Shown here: positions 52,295 through 61,138 of the stretch, piece after piece
How positions within the stretch are numbered: the stretch's first letter is position 1
Layout: every line of letters starts with the position of its first letter
Assembly (NCBI GenBank): GCA_963839175.1
Contig: CAWIUB010000035.1
Span: 62,001-126,000, forward strand
Length of the DNA stretch: 64,000 nt
DNA from: CAWIUB01 sp963839175
GTDB lineage: Bacteria; Actinomycetota; Actinomycetes; Mycobacteriales; Jatrophihabitantaceae
Reading direction: 5' to 3'
Notes under the pieces: model-generated
The model's database searches: none
Seen by the model: only the letters and a program-made list of their open reading frames with translations
What the model was told of the DNA's origin: nothing
Program-made: the position numbers and the translations under genes

Positions 52295-52831
52295 CTAACC
52301 CTCGATGACGGCGAACGCCTCATCGACATCGGCCGTTCGATGCAGGCGGTCGAGGGCGCCCTGCCGGACGAATCCCCTGTCGCGTAGCGATTCCAGGTAC
52401 GTCCACAGTCCTGCGTAGTGACCGGACGGGTCGAGCAGGACAACCGGCTTGGCGTGCATGCCGAGCGATCCAGCCGTCCACACCTCGAACAGTTCCTCCA
52501 TCGTGCCGAGGCCGCCGGGCAGCGCCAGGAACGCGTCAGCCGCGTCGTCCATCACCCGTTTGCGCTCGCGCATCGACTCGACCACGACCAGTTCGTCGGC
52601 CTCGAGGTCGGCGATCTCGGCGGCGATCAGCCGGCGCGGGATCACCCCCAGCGTGTGCGCACCGCCGGCGCGGGCCGCGCGAGACACCGCCCCCATCATC
52701 GACACCCGTCCGCCGCCCGACACGAGCGAGTGGCCACCCGCGGCGAGGCGTGCGCCCACCCGTTCGGCCAAGGCCAGAAACGCACCGTCGATGTCGTTTC
52801 CTGACGAGCAGTACACGCAGACGGCCACCAT
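52295..52831 (-). CDS. LOG-family (TIGR00730) nucleotide phosphoribohydrolase 1
   Basis: Protein of 178 aa with a Rossmann-like fold. It starts VAVCVYCSSGNDIDGAFLAL, with the nucleotide motif LVSGGGRVSMMGAVSRAAR near residue 36, and has the LOG signature LALPGGLGTMEELFEVW near residue 103. Family members split nucleoside 5'-monophosphates, including cytokinin precursors. Its ATG overlaps the stop of the second LOG gene by one base, so the two are co-translated. Confidence 0.9.
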   Translation of the reverse strand: MVAVCVYCSSGNDIDGAFLALAERVGARLAAGGHSLVSGGGRVSMMGAVSRAARAGGAHTLGVIPRRLIAAEIADLEADELVVVESMRERKRVMDDAADAFLALPGGLGTMEELFEVWTAGSLGMHAKPVVLLDPSGHYAGLWTYLESLRDRGFVRQGALDRLHRTADVDEAFAVIEG

Positions 52832-53577
52832 CAGGCGACGATGTTGTTGGACTCGACGATGATCTGAACAACCTTCTCGACGTCATCGCAGACCTTCAGC
52901 AGCCCGAGATCCGCCGGGCCGATCTTGCCCTCGGCCTGGACGGTCGATCGGATCCACTCCACCAGACCAGCCCAATATCTCGACCCGAACAGGATTACTG
53001 GGAACCGAGTGACCTTGTGTGTCTCCACCAAGGTGAGCGCCTCGAACAGCTCGTCCAGCGTGCCGAATCCGCCCGGCAGGATAACGAAAGCCTGTGCGTA
53101 CTTCACGAACATCGTCTTGCGCGCGAAGAAGTAGCGGAAGTCGATTCCGAGGTCGACCCAGTCGTTGAGCCGCTGCTCGAACGGCAGCTCGATGCCGAGT
53201 CCGACCGACACCCCGCCGGCCTCGGACGCGCCGCGATTGACGGCCTCCATCGACCCCGGGCCACCGCCGGTGATCACCGCATAGCCGGCCTTGGCCAGCG
53301 CGCCACCGAGCGCAAGGCCGGACACGTACTCCGGATGATCGGTCGGCGTCCGCGCCGAGCCGAAGACAGAGACCGCCTTGGGCAGCTCGGCGAGCGCCCC
53401 GAATCCCTCGACGAATTCGGCCTGGATGCGCAGCACCCGCCAAGGATCGGTGTGCACCCAGTCCGTCGGCCCGCGCGAATCGAGCAGTCGCTGATCCGTG
53501 GTGCCCGCAGCGATCTGGCCGCGGCGCAAGGTTGCCGGCCCGCGGTGTCGCTCGGCGGGCGGTTGGTGGTCCGTCAC
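52831..53577 (-). CDS. LOG-family (TIGR00730) nucleotide phosphoribohydrolase 2
   Basis: Protein of 248 aa with an N-terminal extension of about 65 residues and then the LOG core: VSVFGSARTPTDHPEYVSGL, ITGGGPGSMEAVNRGASEAG, and the signature VILPGGFGTLDELFEALTLV near residue 165. It belongs to the longer TIGR00730 type. GTG 53577 is the chosen start. It is coupled to the shorter LOG gene and 10 bp from dapE. Confidence 0.9.
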   Translation of the reverse strand: MTDHQPPAERHRGPATLRRGQIAAGTTDQRLLDSRGPTDWVHTDPWRVLRIQAEFVEGFGALAELPKAVSVFGSARTPTDHPEYVSGLALGGALAKAGYAVITGGGPGSMEAVNRGASEAGGVSVGLGIELPFEQRLNDWVDLGIDFRYFFARKTMFVKYAQAFVILPGGFGTLDELFEALTLVETHKVTRFPVILFGSRYWAGLVEWIRSTVQAEGKIGPADLGLLKVCDDVEKVVQIIVESNNIVA

Positions 53578-53587
53578 AAGCCAGACG

Positions 53588-54655
53588 TTACTGGGCAAGA
53601 AAGCGCACGAGGGCGTCCTCAGCGGCCCGGACGCGGCGGAGCTGCACGCATTCCTCACGGGTGTGCGCCAGGTTCGGGTCGCCCGGTCCGAAGTTGACGG
53701 CCGGGATGTCCAGCTCGCCGAATCGGGCGACGTCCGTCCAGCCGTACTTCGCCCGCGCCTCGCCGCCAACGGCCGCGAGCACGGCGGCCGCCAACGGCGC
53801 ATCGAAGCCGGGACGGGCCCCAGGCGCCGAGTCGACCACCTCGACCGCGAACCCCTCGAACAGTTCGCCGACATGCAGCTTCGCCTCGGCCTCGCTGCGA
53901 TCCGGCGCGAAGCGGTAGTTGACCGTCACGCTCGCCTCGTCCGGCACGATATTGTCGGCTACCCCTCCCTCGACTCGGACGGCGTTGAGGCCCTCGCGGT
54001 ACATCAACCCGTCCACCTCGATCGCGCGTGCGTGGTAGCCGTTCAGCCGGTCAAAGACCGGTGCCAAGGCGTGGATGGCGTTCTCGCCCAGCCACGATCG
54101 TGCGCTGTGCGCGCGCTTTCCGGTCGTGCGGATCACGGCGCGCAGGGTGCCCTGGCAGCCGCCCTCGACCACGCCGTCCGTCGGTTCGAGCAAGATCGCC
54201 AGGTCGGCGTGCAGCGCCGACGGGCGCTCGCGAGCGATGCGGCCCAGGCCGTTGCGTACAGCCTCGACCTCCTCGCAGTCGTAGCAGATCCAGGTCAGGT
54301 CGACGCCCGGCACGAGCTGGCCGCTGCCCACGAGGTGCGCGATTCGCAGCTGCACCGCGACGCCGGACTTCATGTCGGTCGTCCCTACGCCGCATAGCCG
54401 GTCACCCTCCCGCCTGGACGGCAGGTTGCCGGCGACCGGCACCGTGTCGAGGTGCCCGGCGAGCGCGACCCGCTGATCCCGACCCAGCTCCGTCCGGGCA
54501 AGGACCACGTTGCCGTCCCGCTCGACCCGCAGGGTCGGATAGCCGCGTAACGCGGTCTCAACCAGGTCGGCGATCTGGGACTCGTTGCCCGAGACGGACT
54601 GCACGTCGACGAGCGCGGCGGTTAGGGAACCCGCGTCCGCGCTGAGATCGAGCAC
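53588..54655 (-). CDS. dapE: Succinyl-diaminopimelate desuccinylase
   Basis: M20 metallopeptidase-fold enzyme of 355 aa. Zn ligands are visible in LAGHLDTVPVAGN near residue 65, VGTTDMKSGVAVQL near residue 90, ICYDCEEVEAV near residue 123 and the C-terminal NLAHTREECVQL. The dimerisation domain lies between. It gives LL-diaminopimelate for lysine and cell wall. dapD is divergent with 213 bp between, and dapC is elsewhere in the window. Confidence 0.93.
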   Translation of the reverse strand: MLDLSADAGSLTAALVDVQSVSGNESQIADLVETALRGYPTLRVERDGNVVLARTELGRDQRVALAGHLDTVPVAGNLPSRREGDRLCGVGTTDMKSGVAVQLRIAHLVGSGQLVPGVDLTWICYDCEEVEAVRNGLGRIARERPSALHADLAILLEPTDGVVEGGCQGTLRAVIRTTGKRAHSARSWLGENAIHALAPVFDRLNGYHARAIEVDGLMYREGLNAVRVEGGVADNIVPDEASVTVNYRFAPDRSEAEAKLHVGELFEGFAVEVVDSAPGARPGFDAPLAAAVLAAVGGEARAKYGWTDVARFGELDIPAVNFGPGDPNLAHTREECVQLRRVRAAEDALVRFLAQ

Positions 54656-54726
54656 GGCGCCACGCTACCGGTCCACTCTGCCGCGATCGGCCGGAGCGAC
54701 CGCCACCGCAAAGGCTGCGATGGCCC

Positions 54727-54785
54727 GCTTTGCCTGTCCGAGCAGGGCGCAAACCCCCGCGTCACCCCGCTCGGACAGGCAAAGC
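54727..54785. repeat. Perfect 17-bp inverted repeat in the dapE-dapD promoter region
   Basis: The arms GCTTTGCCTGTCCGAGC (54727-54743) and its exact complement (54769-54785) flank a 25-nt loop. It lies between two divergent starts, so it is not a terminator for either gene. It could be an operator, a 5'-leader structure, or a member of a dispersed palindrome family. Confidence 0.65.
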
Positions 54786-54868
54786 CGCAGGATCGGGTAC
54801 CGGGACACGCTGGCGGCCCGGTCCGCGATCATCGAGGCCGCACAGCCGGGACGATTACTGTGTGCCGC

Positions 54869-55805
54869 GTGAGCAGGACCGCTTGGGGCTACGGCCTCGC
54901 CACGAGCACGCTGAGCGGCACGGTGCTCGATACCTGGTATCCCGGAGCCGGCGCTGGGCGACGCCCCGCGTGCCGCCGCCCCGCCTCGTGAGCTGGCTCA
55001 GCTGGCCGGGTCCTCCCAGGCGACCGGTGACCGGAATATCCGGCTCGATGTGGTACAGCGCGAGATCGATCTGGACGCCCCGCCCGGTGACATCCCGGAC
55101 GCGTACCTGCGCCTGCACCTGCTCTCGTACCGCCTCGTCCCGCCGAACGGGTGCAACCTGGACGGCATCTTCGGCGTGCTCAACAACGTCGTCTGGACGT
55201 CCGTCGGGCCGTGCGCGGTGGAGGACTTCGAGCAGACCCGGATGGCGCTGCGGCGCCGGGGCCCGGTGCACGTTCTCGGCGTGGACAAGTTCCCGCGGAT
55301 GACCGACTACGTGCTGCCGACGGGCGTCCGGATCGCCGACGCCGACCGGGTCCGGCTCGGTGCGCACCTCGCCGCCGGCACCACGGTCATGCACGAGGGG
55401 TTCGTGAACTTCAATGCCGGAACGCTCGGCACCTCGATGGTCGAAGGACGCATCTCGGCGGGCGTGGTCGTCGACGACGGCACCGACGTGGGCGGCGGCG
55501 CGTCGATCATGGGCACGCTGTCCGGAGGCGGCACGCAACGCATCTCGATCGGCAAGCGCTGCCTGATCGGTGCCAATGCCGGGGTGGGCATCAGCCTCGG
55601 TGACGACTGCGTGGTCGAGGCCGGCTGTTACATCACCGCTGGCTCCAAGCTCACCCGCCCGGACGGGACGGTGGTGCGGGCGGCGGAGCTGTCCGGCGCA
55701 GCGGGAATGCGCTACTGGCGCAACAGCGTGACCGGGGCGCTGGAGGCCAACCCGCGTCAAGGCACGGGCGTCGAGCTCAACGCGGCGCTGCACGCAAACG
55801 CCTGA
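54869..55805 (+). CDS. dapD: Tetrahydrodipicolinate N-succinyltransferase DapD, one frameshift
   Basis: About 312 codons once one extra base near 54941 (in CCC) is removed. The N-terminus is SRTAWGYGLATSTLSGTVLD; after the shift it reads PALGDAPRAAA and then a clean frame. It has the actinobacterial DapD core LDVVQREIDLDAPPGDIPDA, MTDYVLPTGVRIADADRVRL and hexapeptide repeats (GASIMGTLSGGGTQRISIGK). It catalyses the succinyl-CoA step of lysine/DAP synthesis. The start is GTG 54869. As an essential gene it is unlikely to be inactive. Confidence 0.88.
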
Positions 55806-55810
55806 AGCCG

Positions 55811-56629
55811 ATGTCCGTTGCCGTTCGCCGGGCGCTGATCGCCCTCGTGGTGGTTGTCGTGGCGCTCGCCGTCGTCGTGGTCGGCGTGGTCGCGATCTGG
55901 AAAGCCACGCAGCGGCACGGCATCGCCGAGACCTGCACGGTCGGCGAATACTCGGTGAGCCCGGATCAGGCTGCGGTCGCCTCGACGATGGCCGGCGTCG
56001 TAATCAATCGCGGGCTGCCCGAGCGCGCCGCCGTCCTTGCGCTGGCCGCGGGGCTGCAGGAGAGCAAGCTGCGCAACCTCGACTCCGGCGAGGGGGATCG
56101 GGATTCGGTCGGCGTGCTGCAGCAGCGCCCGTCCCAGGGCTGGGGAGCCGAGGAACAGCTCAACGACGTGCACTACGCCACTGGGGTCTTCCTCGACCAC
56201 GTCATCAAGGTCGCCAACTGGCAGACGGACCCGCTCACCAAGGTCGTCCAGGCGGTGCAGATCTCAGCCGTCCCGGAGGGGTATGCGCGATGGGAAGGCA
56301 AGGCGCAGGCGCTGGCCGACGCGTTCACCGGCAAGACCCCGGCGGGCATTTCCTGCACCTACCCGAAGCCGGCAAGGGTCGCGACCAGCTCCGACGTCGC
56401 GGTCCGGCTCGCCAAGGATCTCCCGGTCAAGACGCCGACGGTCAGCGCCACGACGCTGACCGTGCCGGGAGCGACCTGGCCGACCGTGGCCTGGCTGGTC
56501 GCCAACGGCGACAACCTAGGGCTGGAGACGGTCAGCTACCGCGGCAAGACGTGGGATCGGGCCAAGGGCTGGAAGGACGACCCGAAGGCGACTGCGGGCG
56601 CCGTGGTGGCGATCCCGCACGTACTGTGA
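55811..56629 (+). CDS. Membrane-anchored extracytoplasmic protein, lysozyme-like hint
   Basis: Protein of 272 aa. A signal-anchor helix follows a basic start (ALIALVVVVVALAVVVVGVV). The extracytoplasmic part contains ALAAGLQESKLRNLDSGEGD followed by SVGVLQQRPSQGWG and FLDHVIKVANW, a pattern seen in conserved actinobacterial proteins that resembles lytic-transglycosylase-like folds. Enzyme activity is not proven. It starts 5 bp after dapD and may be co-transcribed with it. Confidence 0.75.
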   Translation: MSVAVRRALIALVVVVVALAVVVVGVVAIWKATQRHGIAETCTVGEYSVSPDQAAVASTMAGVVINRGLPERAAVLALAAGLQESKLRNLDSGEGDRDSVGVLQQRPSQGWGAEEQLNDVHYATGVFLDHVIKVANWQTDPLTKVVQAVQISAVPEGYARWEGKAQALADAFTGKTPAGISCTYPKPARVATSSDVAVRLAKDLPVKTPTVSATTLTVPGATWPTVAWLVANGDNLGLETVSYRGKTWDRAKGWKDDPKATAGAVVAIPHVL

Positions 56630-56750
56630 GCGAGCGAAGCGAGCGAACGATGGGAGACGTTCGTCCGGCGCGCAGCGTCGGACGTGAGGCCCGCAGCGCC
56701 GAGCGAAGGGACTCGTAAGGGCGCCGACCCGAGGGCACCGCGGCAGGCGG
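56630..56750. other. Gap with GAGCGAAGCGAGCGA intergenic repeat
   Basis: The gap after the lysozyme-like gene contains GCGAGCGAAGCGAGCGAACG and GCGCAGCGTCGG, short imperfect palindromic runs of a kind common between actinobacterial genes. No ORF is credible. It may act as a bidirectional terminator between this gene and convergent fdx. Confidence 0.4.
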
Positions 56751-57077
56751 CTAGTCGTCGCTGGCCTGCGGCGGCAACGACGAGATGAGCTCGGGATCCT
56801 TGTCGATCTTGCCGACCTTGGACGCCCCGCCCGGCGACCCGATTTCGTCGAAGAAGTCGACGTTCGCCTGGGTATAGTCGCGCCATTTGTCCGGCAGATC
56901 GTCCTCGTAGAAGATCGCCTCGACTGGGCAGACCGGTTCGCACGCACCGCAGTCGACACATTCGTCTGGATGGATGTAGAGCATCCGGCCACCCTCGTAG
57001 ATGCAGTCGACGGGGCACTCCTCGATGCATGACTTGTCAAGGACATCGACGCACGGCTCGGCGATCACGTAAGTCAC
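56751..57077 (-). CDS. fdxC: 7Fe-type ferredoxin
   Basis: Protein of 108 aa. The opening TYVIAEPCVDVLDKSCIEEC and CPVDCIYEGG supply one cluster's ligands, and ECVDCGACEPVCPVEAIF supplies the other (4Fe-4S), as in FdxA/FdxC-type ferredoxins of actinomycetes. The C-terminus is acidic and helical (KWRDYTQANVDFFDE). It is an electron carrier. GTG 57077 is the start. The neighbour order (GNAT, mshB nearby) is the usual actinobacterial one. Confidence 0.92.
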   Translation of the reverse strand: MTYVIAEPCVDVLDKSCIEECPVDCIYEGGRMLYIHPDECVDCGACEPVCPVEAIFYEDDLPDKWRDYTQANVDFFDEIGSPGGASKVGKIDKDPELISSLPPQASDD

Positions 57078-57130
57078 TGCGGGTCCTCCGGCGGTTGAGC
57101 GTCTCGTTCCAGAGCGTTACAGAACCTAGT

Positions 57131-58069
57131 ATGCCGCTCGTGCTGGATGCGACGTGGGTGGGCCGACGAATCGTGCTGCGGCAGGCCCTCGGCCCGATCG
57201 GCACGGGCCGGCCCCGATTCACCGACGTGGTGGGCGAGCTGCTCACCCTCGACGACGCGGTTGCGGTCCTCGACACGCGTACCGGCCCGGTCACGGTTGC
57301 TGTCGGCCAGGTGGCGATCGCCAAGCTGGTCCAACCTTCGCGGGCCGAAATCCTCGCGCTCGAGGCGGTCACCGAACGCGGCTGGCGGGCGGCCGATCGT
57401 GCCGAGATCGGCGGCTGGCTGCTGCGGGCGAACCAGGGTTTCACCGGGCGCGCCAACACGGTGCTGCCGCTCCGCCAGCCGGATCGTCCCCTCGACGAGC
57501 TGATCGGGGCGGCCCGCTCGTGGTACCGCGAGCGCGGGCTGCAGCTTGCGCTTCCAGCTCCCGCTACCGGCCCGGCGGGTGCTCGACCAGGCGTTGGCCG
57601 AGCGCGGATTCCACGCCGACGTGGACGTCGCGGTGCTGGCCAGACGGCTCGACGACACGCCGGCCGATGATCCGCCGGTCGAGATCACCGATCTGCCCAC
57701 CCAGGATTGGCTGGCTCGATGCGACTACCACGGGCGCCAAGTGCCGGCCGGCTGGCCGCGACTTGCTGGTCCGGCACCCTCGGGTCGGCTTCGCGTCGAT
57801 CCGCCGCGGCGACGAACCACGTGGCCATCGCCCGCGGGGCGGTCGACGAGGGATGGCTCGGGGTCACCGCGCTGCACGTCGATCCGGCAGCTCGCCGACA
57901 AGGCCTGGCCTCGGCCATCATGCGCGGACTGTGGCGTTGGGCGATGCACGCACACGACGCGACGCACAGTTATCTGCAAGTGTCCAGCGACAACAGCGCT
58001 GCGCTGGCCCTCTACGAGAGCCTTGGCTACTGGCACCACCACGACTACCGGTACCGCACGCAGCCCTAG
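57131..58069 (+). CDS. GNAT family N-acetyltransferase, three frameshifts
   Basis: About 312 codons. The N-terminal beta domain (RRIVLRQALGPIGTGRPRFT; DVVGELLTLDDAVAVLDTRT) precedes a GNAT pair region (GWLLRANQGFTGRANTVLPL). Extra bases near 57545, 57745 and 57818 move the frame three times and return it to the original one. The final part carries the acetyl-CoA motif LHVDPAARRQGLASAIMRGL and SYLQVSSDNSAALALYESLG. This is the two-domain GNAT that often sits by fdxC. Its substrate is unknown. Confidence 0.8.
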
Positions 58070-58078
58070 ACTGCACTC

Positions 58079-58618
58079 ATGCCAGACAACCAGAAACTCC
58101 TGGTCATATCCTTCGACGACCAGCTCAAGGCCCAGGAGTTCCTGCTCGCCACGGTGCGGTTGCAGAAGAACGGCGACCTGCAGATGCACGACGCCGTCTT
58201 CGTCCATCGCGGCGAGGACGGCAACTCGCGGGTCACCGAGACCACCGATATCACGCCGGGCCGTGGCGCGCTGGGCGGCGGCGTGTGGGGGCTGCTGCTC
58301 GGCACCCTGTTCGGTGGCCCGCTCGGCGGCCTGGTGGTCGGAGCGGCGAGCGCGGGTGGCACTGCGCTGTATGCCAAGCTGCGGGACACCGGCGTCAAGG
58401 ACGAGACGGTCGCCGAACTGCGCACGGCCGTGCCGCCCGGCCGTACCGGGCTCGCCCTGCTGGTCAGCCACGTCTCGCTGGCCGATCTCCAGCGCGAGCT
58501 GGCCCGTTTCCCGGGCGCAGCGCTGGTCGAGACCGACCTGCCACCGGCTGCAGTGATGGCGGTACAGGAGGCGCTCACCGAGGCCAACCGCGCACCGTTC
58601 ACCGACTCGGCGAGCTGA
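58079..58618 (+). CDS. DUF1269 family protein
   Basis: Protein of 179 aa. The N-terminal ferredoxin-like domain reads LLVISFDDQLKAQEFLLATV, then a Gly-rich hydrophobic hairpin (GVWGLLLGTLFGGPLGGLVV), and a C-terminal domain GLALLVSHVSLADLQRELAR. This is the DUF1269 layout, whose function is unknown. It begins 9 bp after the GNAT gene and overlaps a convergent membrane gene by 20 bp. Confidence 0.85.
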   Translation: MPDNQKLLVISFDDQLKAQEFLLATVRLQKNGDLQMHDAVFVHRGEDGNSRVTETTDITPGRGALGGGVWGLLLGTLFGGPLGGLVVGAASAGGTALYAKLRDTGVKDETVAELRTAVPPGRTGLALLVSHVSLADLQRELARFPGAALVETDLPPAAVMAVQEALTEANRAPFTDSAS

Positions 58619-59099
58619 CCTCGCGACGCACTACCGCAGTCCGGCGAGGGCTGCTCAGGGTGAGCGTGACCATTCCGGCCACCACGCCCATCAGCACCAC
58701 CCCATACGAAACCGCCAGCTGGCCGCCCTTGCCGCCGGGCAGCAGCACGTCTCCTTCTGGCCGCGGCAGGCTGAGCACCACCACCACGACAATCCACACG
58801 ATCAGTGGCAGCGCGGCGGCCAGCGTCGAGCTGGCCAGGTTACGAGCGATCAAGGGCAGCACGATGTTGCTGGCGATCGCGACCAGAACGGCGATCGGCA
58901 CGATGACCGAGCCCACGTAGAACGGCGTGAGCAACACCGCGATTACCGCCGCCAATGCCGCACTGACGCAGCACAGCACGATGCCAGCGATGCCTGACCC
59001 GCCAACACCCACATTTGCCCGGACTTGTTCGACCTCAGGCGGGCCGGGGGCTTCCGGAGGTCGAACAACTCGGCGTGGGCGGGCCGGTTCGGGGCTCAT
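58599..59099 (-). CDS. DUF6113-like membrane protein
   Basis: Protein of 166 aa with four hydrophobic segments (IVLCCVSAALAAVIAVLLTP; SVIVPIAVLVAIASNIVLPL; LPLIVWIVVVVVLSL; AVSYGVVLMGVVAGMVTLTL). It is coupled to mshB by ATGA, and proteins of this kind commonly sit beside mshB in actinomycetes. The first 30 residues are encoded partly by a 42-bp palindromic element (59026-59067), so the natural N-terminus may have been shorter. Function unknown. Confidence 0.72.
   Translation of the reverse strand: MSPEPARPRRVVRPPEAPGPPEVEQVRANVGVGGSGIAGIVLCCVSAALAAVIAVLLTPFYVGSVIVPIAVLVAIASNIVLPLIARNLASSTLAAALPLIVWIVVVVVLSLPRPEGDVLLPGGKGGQLAVSYGVVLMGVVAGMVTLTLSSPRRTAVVRREVSSPSR
59026..59067. repeat. 42-bp palindromic element, copy D
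   Basis: The best-paired copy, with 12-bp perfect arms if extended by one base on each side (59025-59036 and 59057-59068) and a 20-nt loop. The minus strand reads VRPPEAPGPPEVEQ, with the same eight-residue spacing as the other copies. It lies inside the 5' end of the DUF6113-like gene. Confidence 0.78.
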
Positions 59100-60003
59100 G
59101 CGTCCGTCCCGGCGAACAGGTCCGTCCCGGCGAACAGGTCCGTCTCGCGGCCGTCCGCGTCACGCTCGCCTGCCAGCTTGCCCTGCACCAAGCGGAAGTA
59201 CTCGATGCCCATGACCTCACGGCCGATGTTGTTCGACAACGCGAAGAACGGCCCGTCGACGGTGATCTGCGTCGCGTGCTGCGCGAGGGCATCCATCTTG
59301 GCCGCCCCGAACTGGCTCGCGTCGATCGCGGTCGTCACCACCTCGTCGTCGACGCCCATGGTCAGGTCCTCGAAGCGCTCGACACCGAAGAAGTCACTGC
59401 CCTGATCCTTCATCGCCTCGAACCCACGCCGCAGTACCGACCGTGGCACAGCGGTCCAGTAGACCTTGGCGATCTGCCACGGGTCCGGCTCGGACGTGCG
59501 GCCGCGTCCACGGCGGCCATCGCCACCCGGTGGGCCATGATGTGGTCGGGGTGGCCGTAGTCACCGTTCTCGTCGTAGGTCACGAGCACCTGCGGACGGA
59601 CCTCGTGGATCACGTCGACGGCTGCGGCTACAGCCTCGTCGAACACCGCGGGATCTTTCGCCGCCCGCCAGAACGCCCGCGGATGGTCGTTCGCGGGCGT
59701 GTCCATCATCCCGCTGTCGCGAAACCGCCCCGCGCCGCCGAGGAAGCGGTGGTCGGTGACGCCGAGCGTGGTCATCGCCGCTGCTAGCTCACTGATCCGG
59801 TAGCCGCCGAGCTGGTCGGCCTTGTCGGCCGCGAGCTGGCTCAACGCCGGGACGAGGATCTCGCCCTCCTCGCCGAGTGTGCACGTCACCAGAGTCACCT
59901 GCGCGCCCGCCGCGGCGTAGTGCGCCATCGTGGCGCCCGTCCCGATCGACTCGTCGTCCGGGTGCGCGTGTATCAGCAGCAGTCGTCGCGATGGCACAGC
60001 CAT
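59096..60003 (-). CDS. mshB: Mycothiol deacetylase MshB, one frameshift
   Basis: About 302 codons once a single missing base (or two extra) near 59480 is allowed for. The N-terminal LmbE-type domain has the zinc motif LLLIHAHPDDESIGTGATMA near residue 8, and the third ligand region DENGDYGHPDHIMAHRVAM. The C-terminal part continues in another frame (PRSVLRRGFEAMKDQG) and ends in a doubled hexapeptide TDLFAGTDLFAG from an 18-bp direct repeat. It removes acetyl from GlcNAc-Ins in mycothiol synthesis. ATG 60003 is clear. Confidence 0.87.
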
Positions 60004-60031
60004 AGCTGCAGACGCTACCGAGTGCGACGAG

Positions 60032-61138
60032 TCAGCTCGCCATGTCCGTAGTCGTCGCTGCGGTGAAGCTGCCATCCGCAGAACGGGTCGCGGTCGCCAG
60101 GTCCAGCCGCACCTCGGCGAAATGGCACGCCGCGAAGTGCAGCGGCTGCTTCTCCTCCAGCGGCGGGACGACCGTGCGGCACTGCTCCTTCTGCGTCTCG
60201 TCGAGCTCACCGCGGTACTTCGGGCACCGGGTGTGGAACACGCAGCCGGGCGGCGGGTTGATCGGGCTGGGCAGATCGCCGGTGAGCAGGATCCGATCGC
60301 GCTTGCCTTCCTTGCGCGGGTCGGGCACTGGAACCGCGGACATCAAGGCCTGGGTGTACGGGTGCATTGGCTTGCCGTACAGGGTGTCGCGCTCGGCCAG
60401 TTCCATGATCTTGCCGAGGTACATCACCGCGACCCGGTCGGAGATGTGCCGCACCACGGACAGGTCGTGGGCGATGAATACGTAGGCCATGCCGAATTCG
60501 CTCTGCAGGTCCTCGAGCAGGTTCATCACCTGAGCCTGGATCGAGACGTCCAGAGCGGAGACCGGCTCATCGCAGACGATCAGCTTGGGACGCAGCGCGA
60601 CCGCCCGGGCGATACCGATGCGCTGGCGCTGGCCGCCGGAGAACTCGTGCGGGTATCGGTTGTAGTGCTCGGGGTTGAGGCCGACGCGCTCCATCAGCCC
60701 CTGGACTTCGGCCTTGACCCCGCCCGTCGGCTTGACCTTCTGGATCTCGAACGGTGCGGCGATGACCGAGCCGACCGGATGGCGTGGATTCAGCGAGCCG
60801 ATCGGATCCTGGAACACCATCTGCAGCTCGCGTCGCATTTCGCGCAGCCGGTTGGACTTGGCGTGGGTGATGTCCTCACCGTCGATCTTGATCGAGCCGC
60901 CGGTCGGCTCGATCAGCCGCAGCAGCGTACGACCGGCGGTCGACTTGCCGCAGCCGGATTCCCCGACCAAGCCAATCGTCTCACCGGCCTCGAGCGAGAA
61001 GGAGATGCCGTCGACCGCCTTGACCGGTGCGCTCTTGCGCTTGATCAGGGTCTGCGTGTACTGGGGAAAGTACTTCTGCAATCCCTTGGCGTCGAGCAGC
61101 GGGGTGCCGTGTGACGTCGGCGGAGCTGTCGCGGTCAC
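60032..61138 (-). CDS. Peptide ABC importer ATP-binding protein (DppF-type)
   Basis: ATPase of 368 aa. Walker A is GLVGESGCGKSTAGRTLLRL, the signature HEFSGGQRQRIGIARAVAL, and Walker B KLIVCDEPVSALDVSIQAQV. The oligopeptide-type C-terminal domain has the Cys-rich segment PPPGCVFHTRCPKYRGELDE. It partners the DppD-type protein; its GTG start overlaps that gene's stop by 4 nt. It energises peptide import. Confidence 0.93.
   Translation of the reverse strand: MTATAPPTSHGTPLLDAKGLQKYFPQYTQTLIKRKSAPVKAVDGISFSLEAGETIGLVGESGCGKSTAGRTLLRLIEPTGGSIKIDGEDITHAKSNRLREMRRELQMVFQDPIGSLNPRHPVGSVIAAPFEIQKVKPTGGVKAEVQGLMERVGLNPEHYNRYPHEFSGGQRQRIGIARAVALRPKLIVCDEPVSALDVSIQAQVMNLLEDLQSEFGMAYVFIAHDLSVVRHISDRVAVMYLGKIMELAERDTLYGKPMHPYTQALMSAVPVPDPRKEGKRDRILLTGDLPSPINPPPGCVFHTRCPKYRGELDETQKEQCRTVVPPLEEKQPLHFAACHFAEVRLDLATATRSADGSFTAATTTDMAS

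Noticed and set aside
52190..52390. Plus-strand open frame antisense to the end of LOG 1
   Set aside because: It has no clear start signal and no family; it overlaps the LOG gene antisense and looks like a shadow.
54869..55805. Programmed +1 frameshift in dapD
   Set aside because: The CCC context could slip, but ten or more similar +1 events in unrelated genes make sequence error far more likely.
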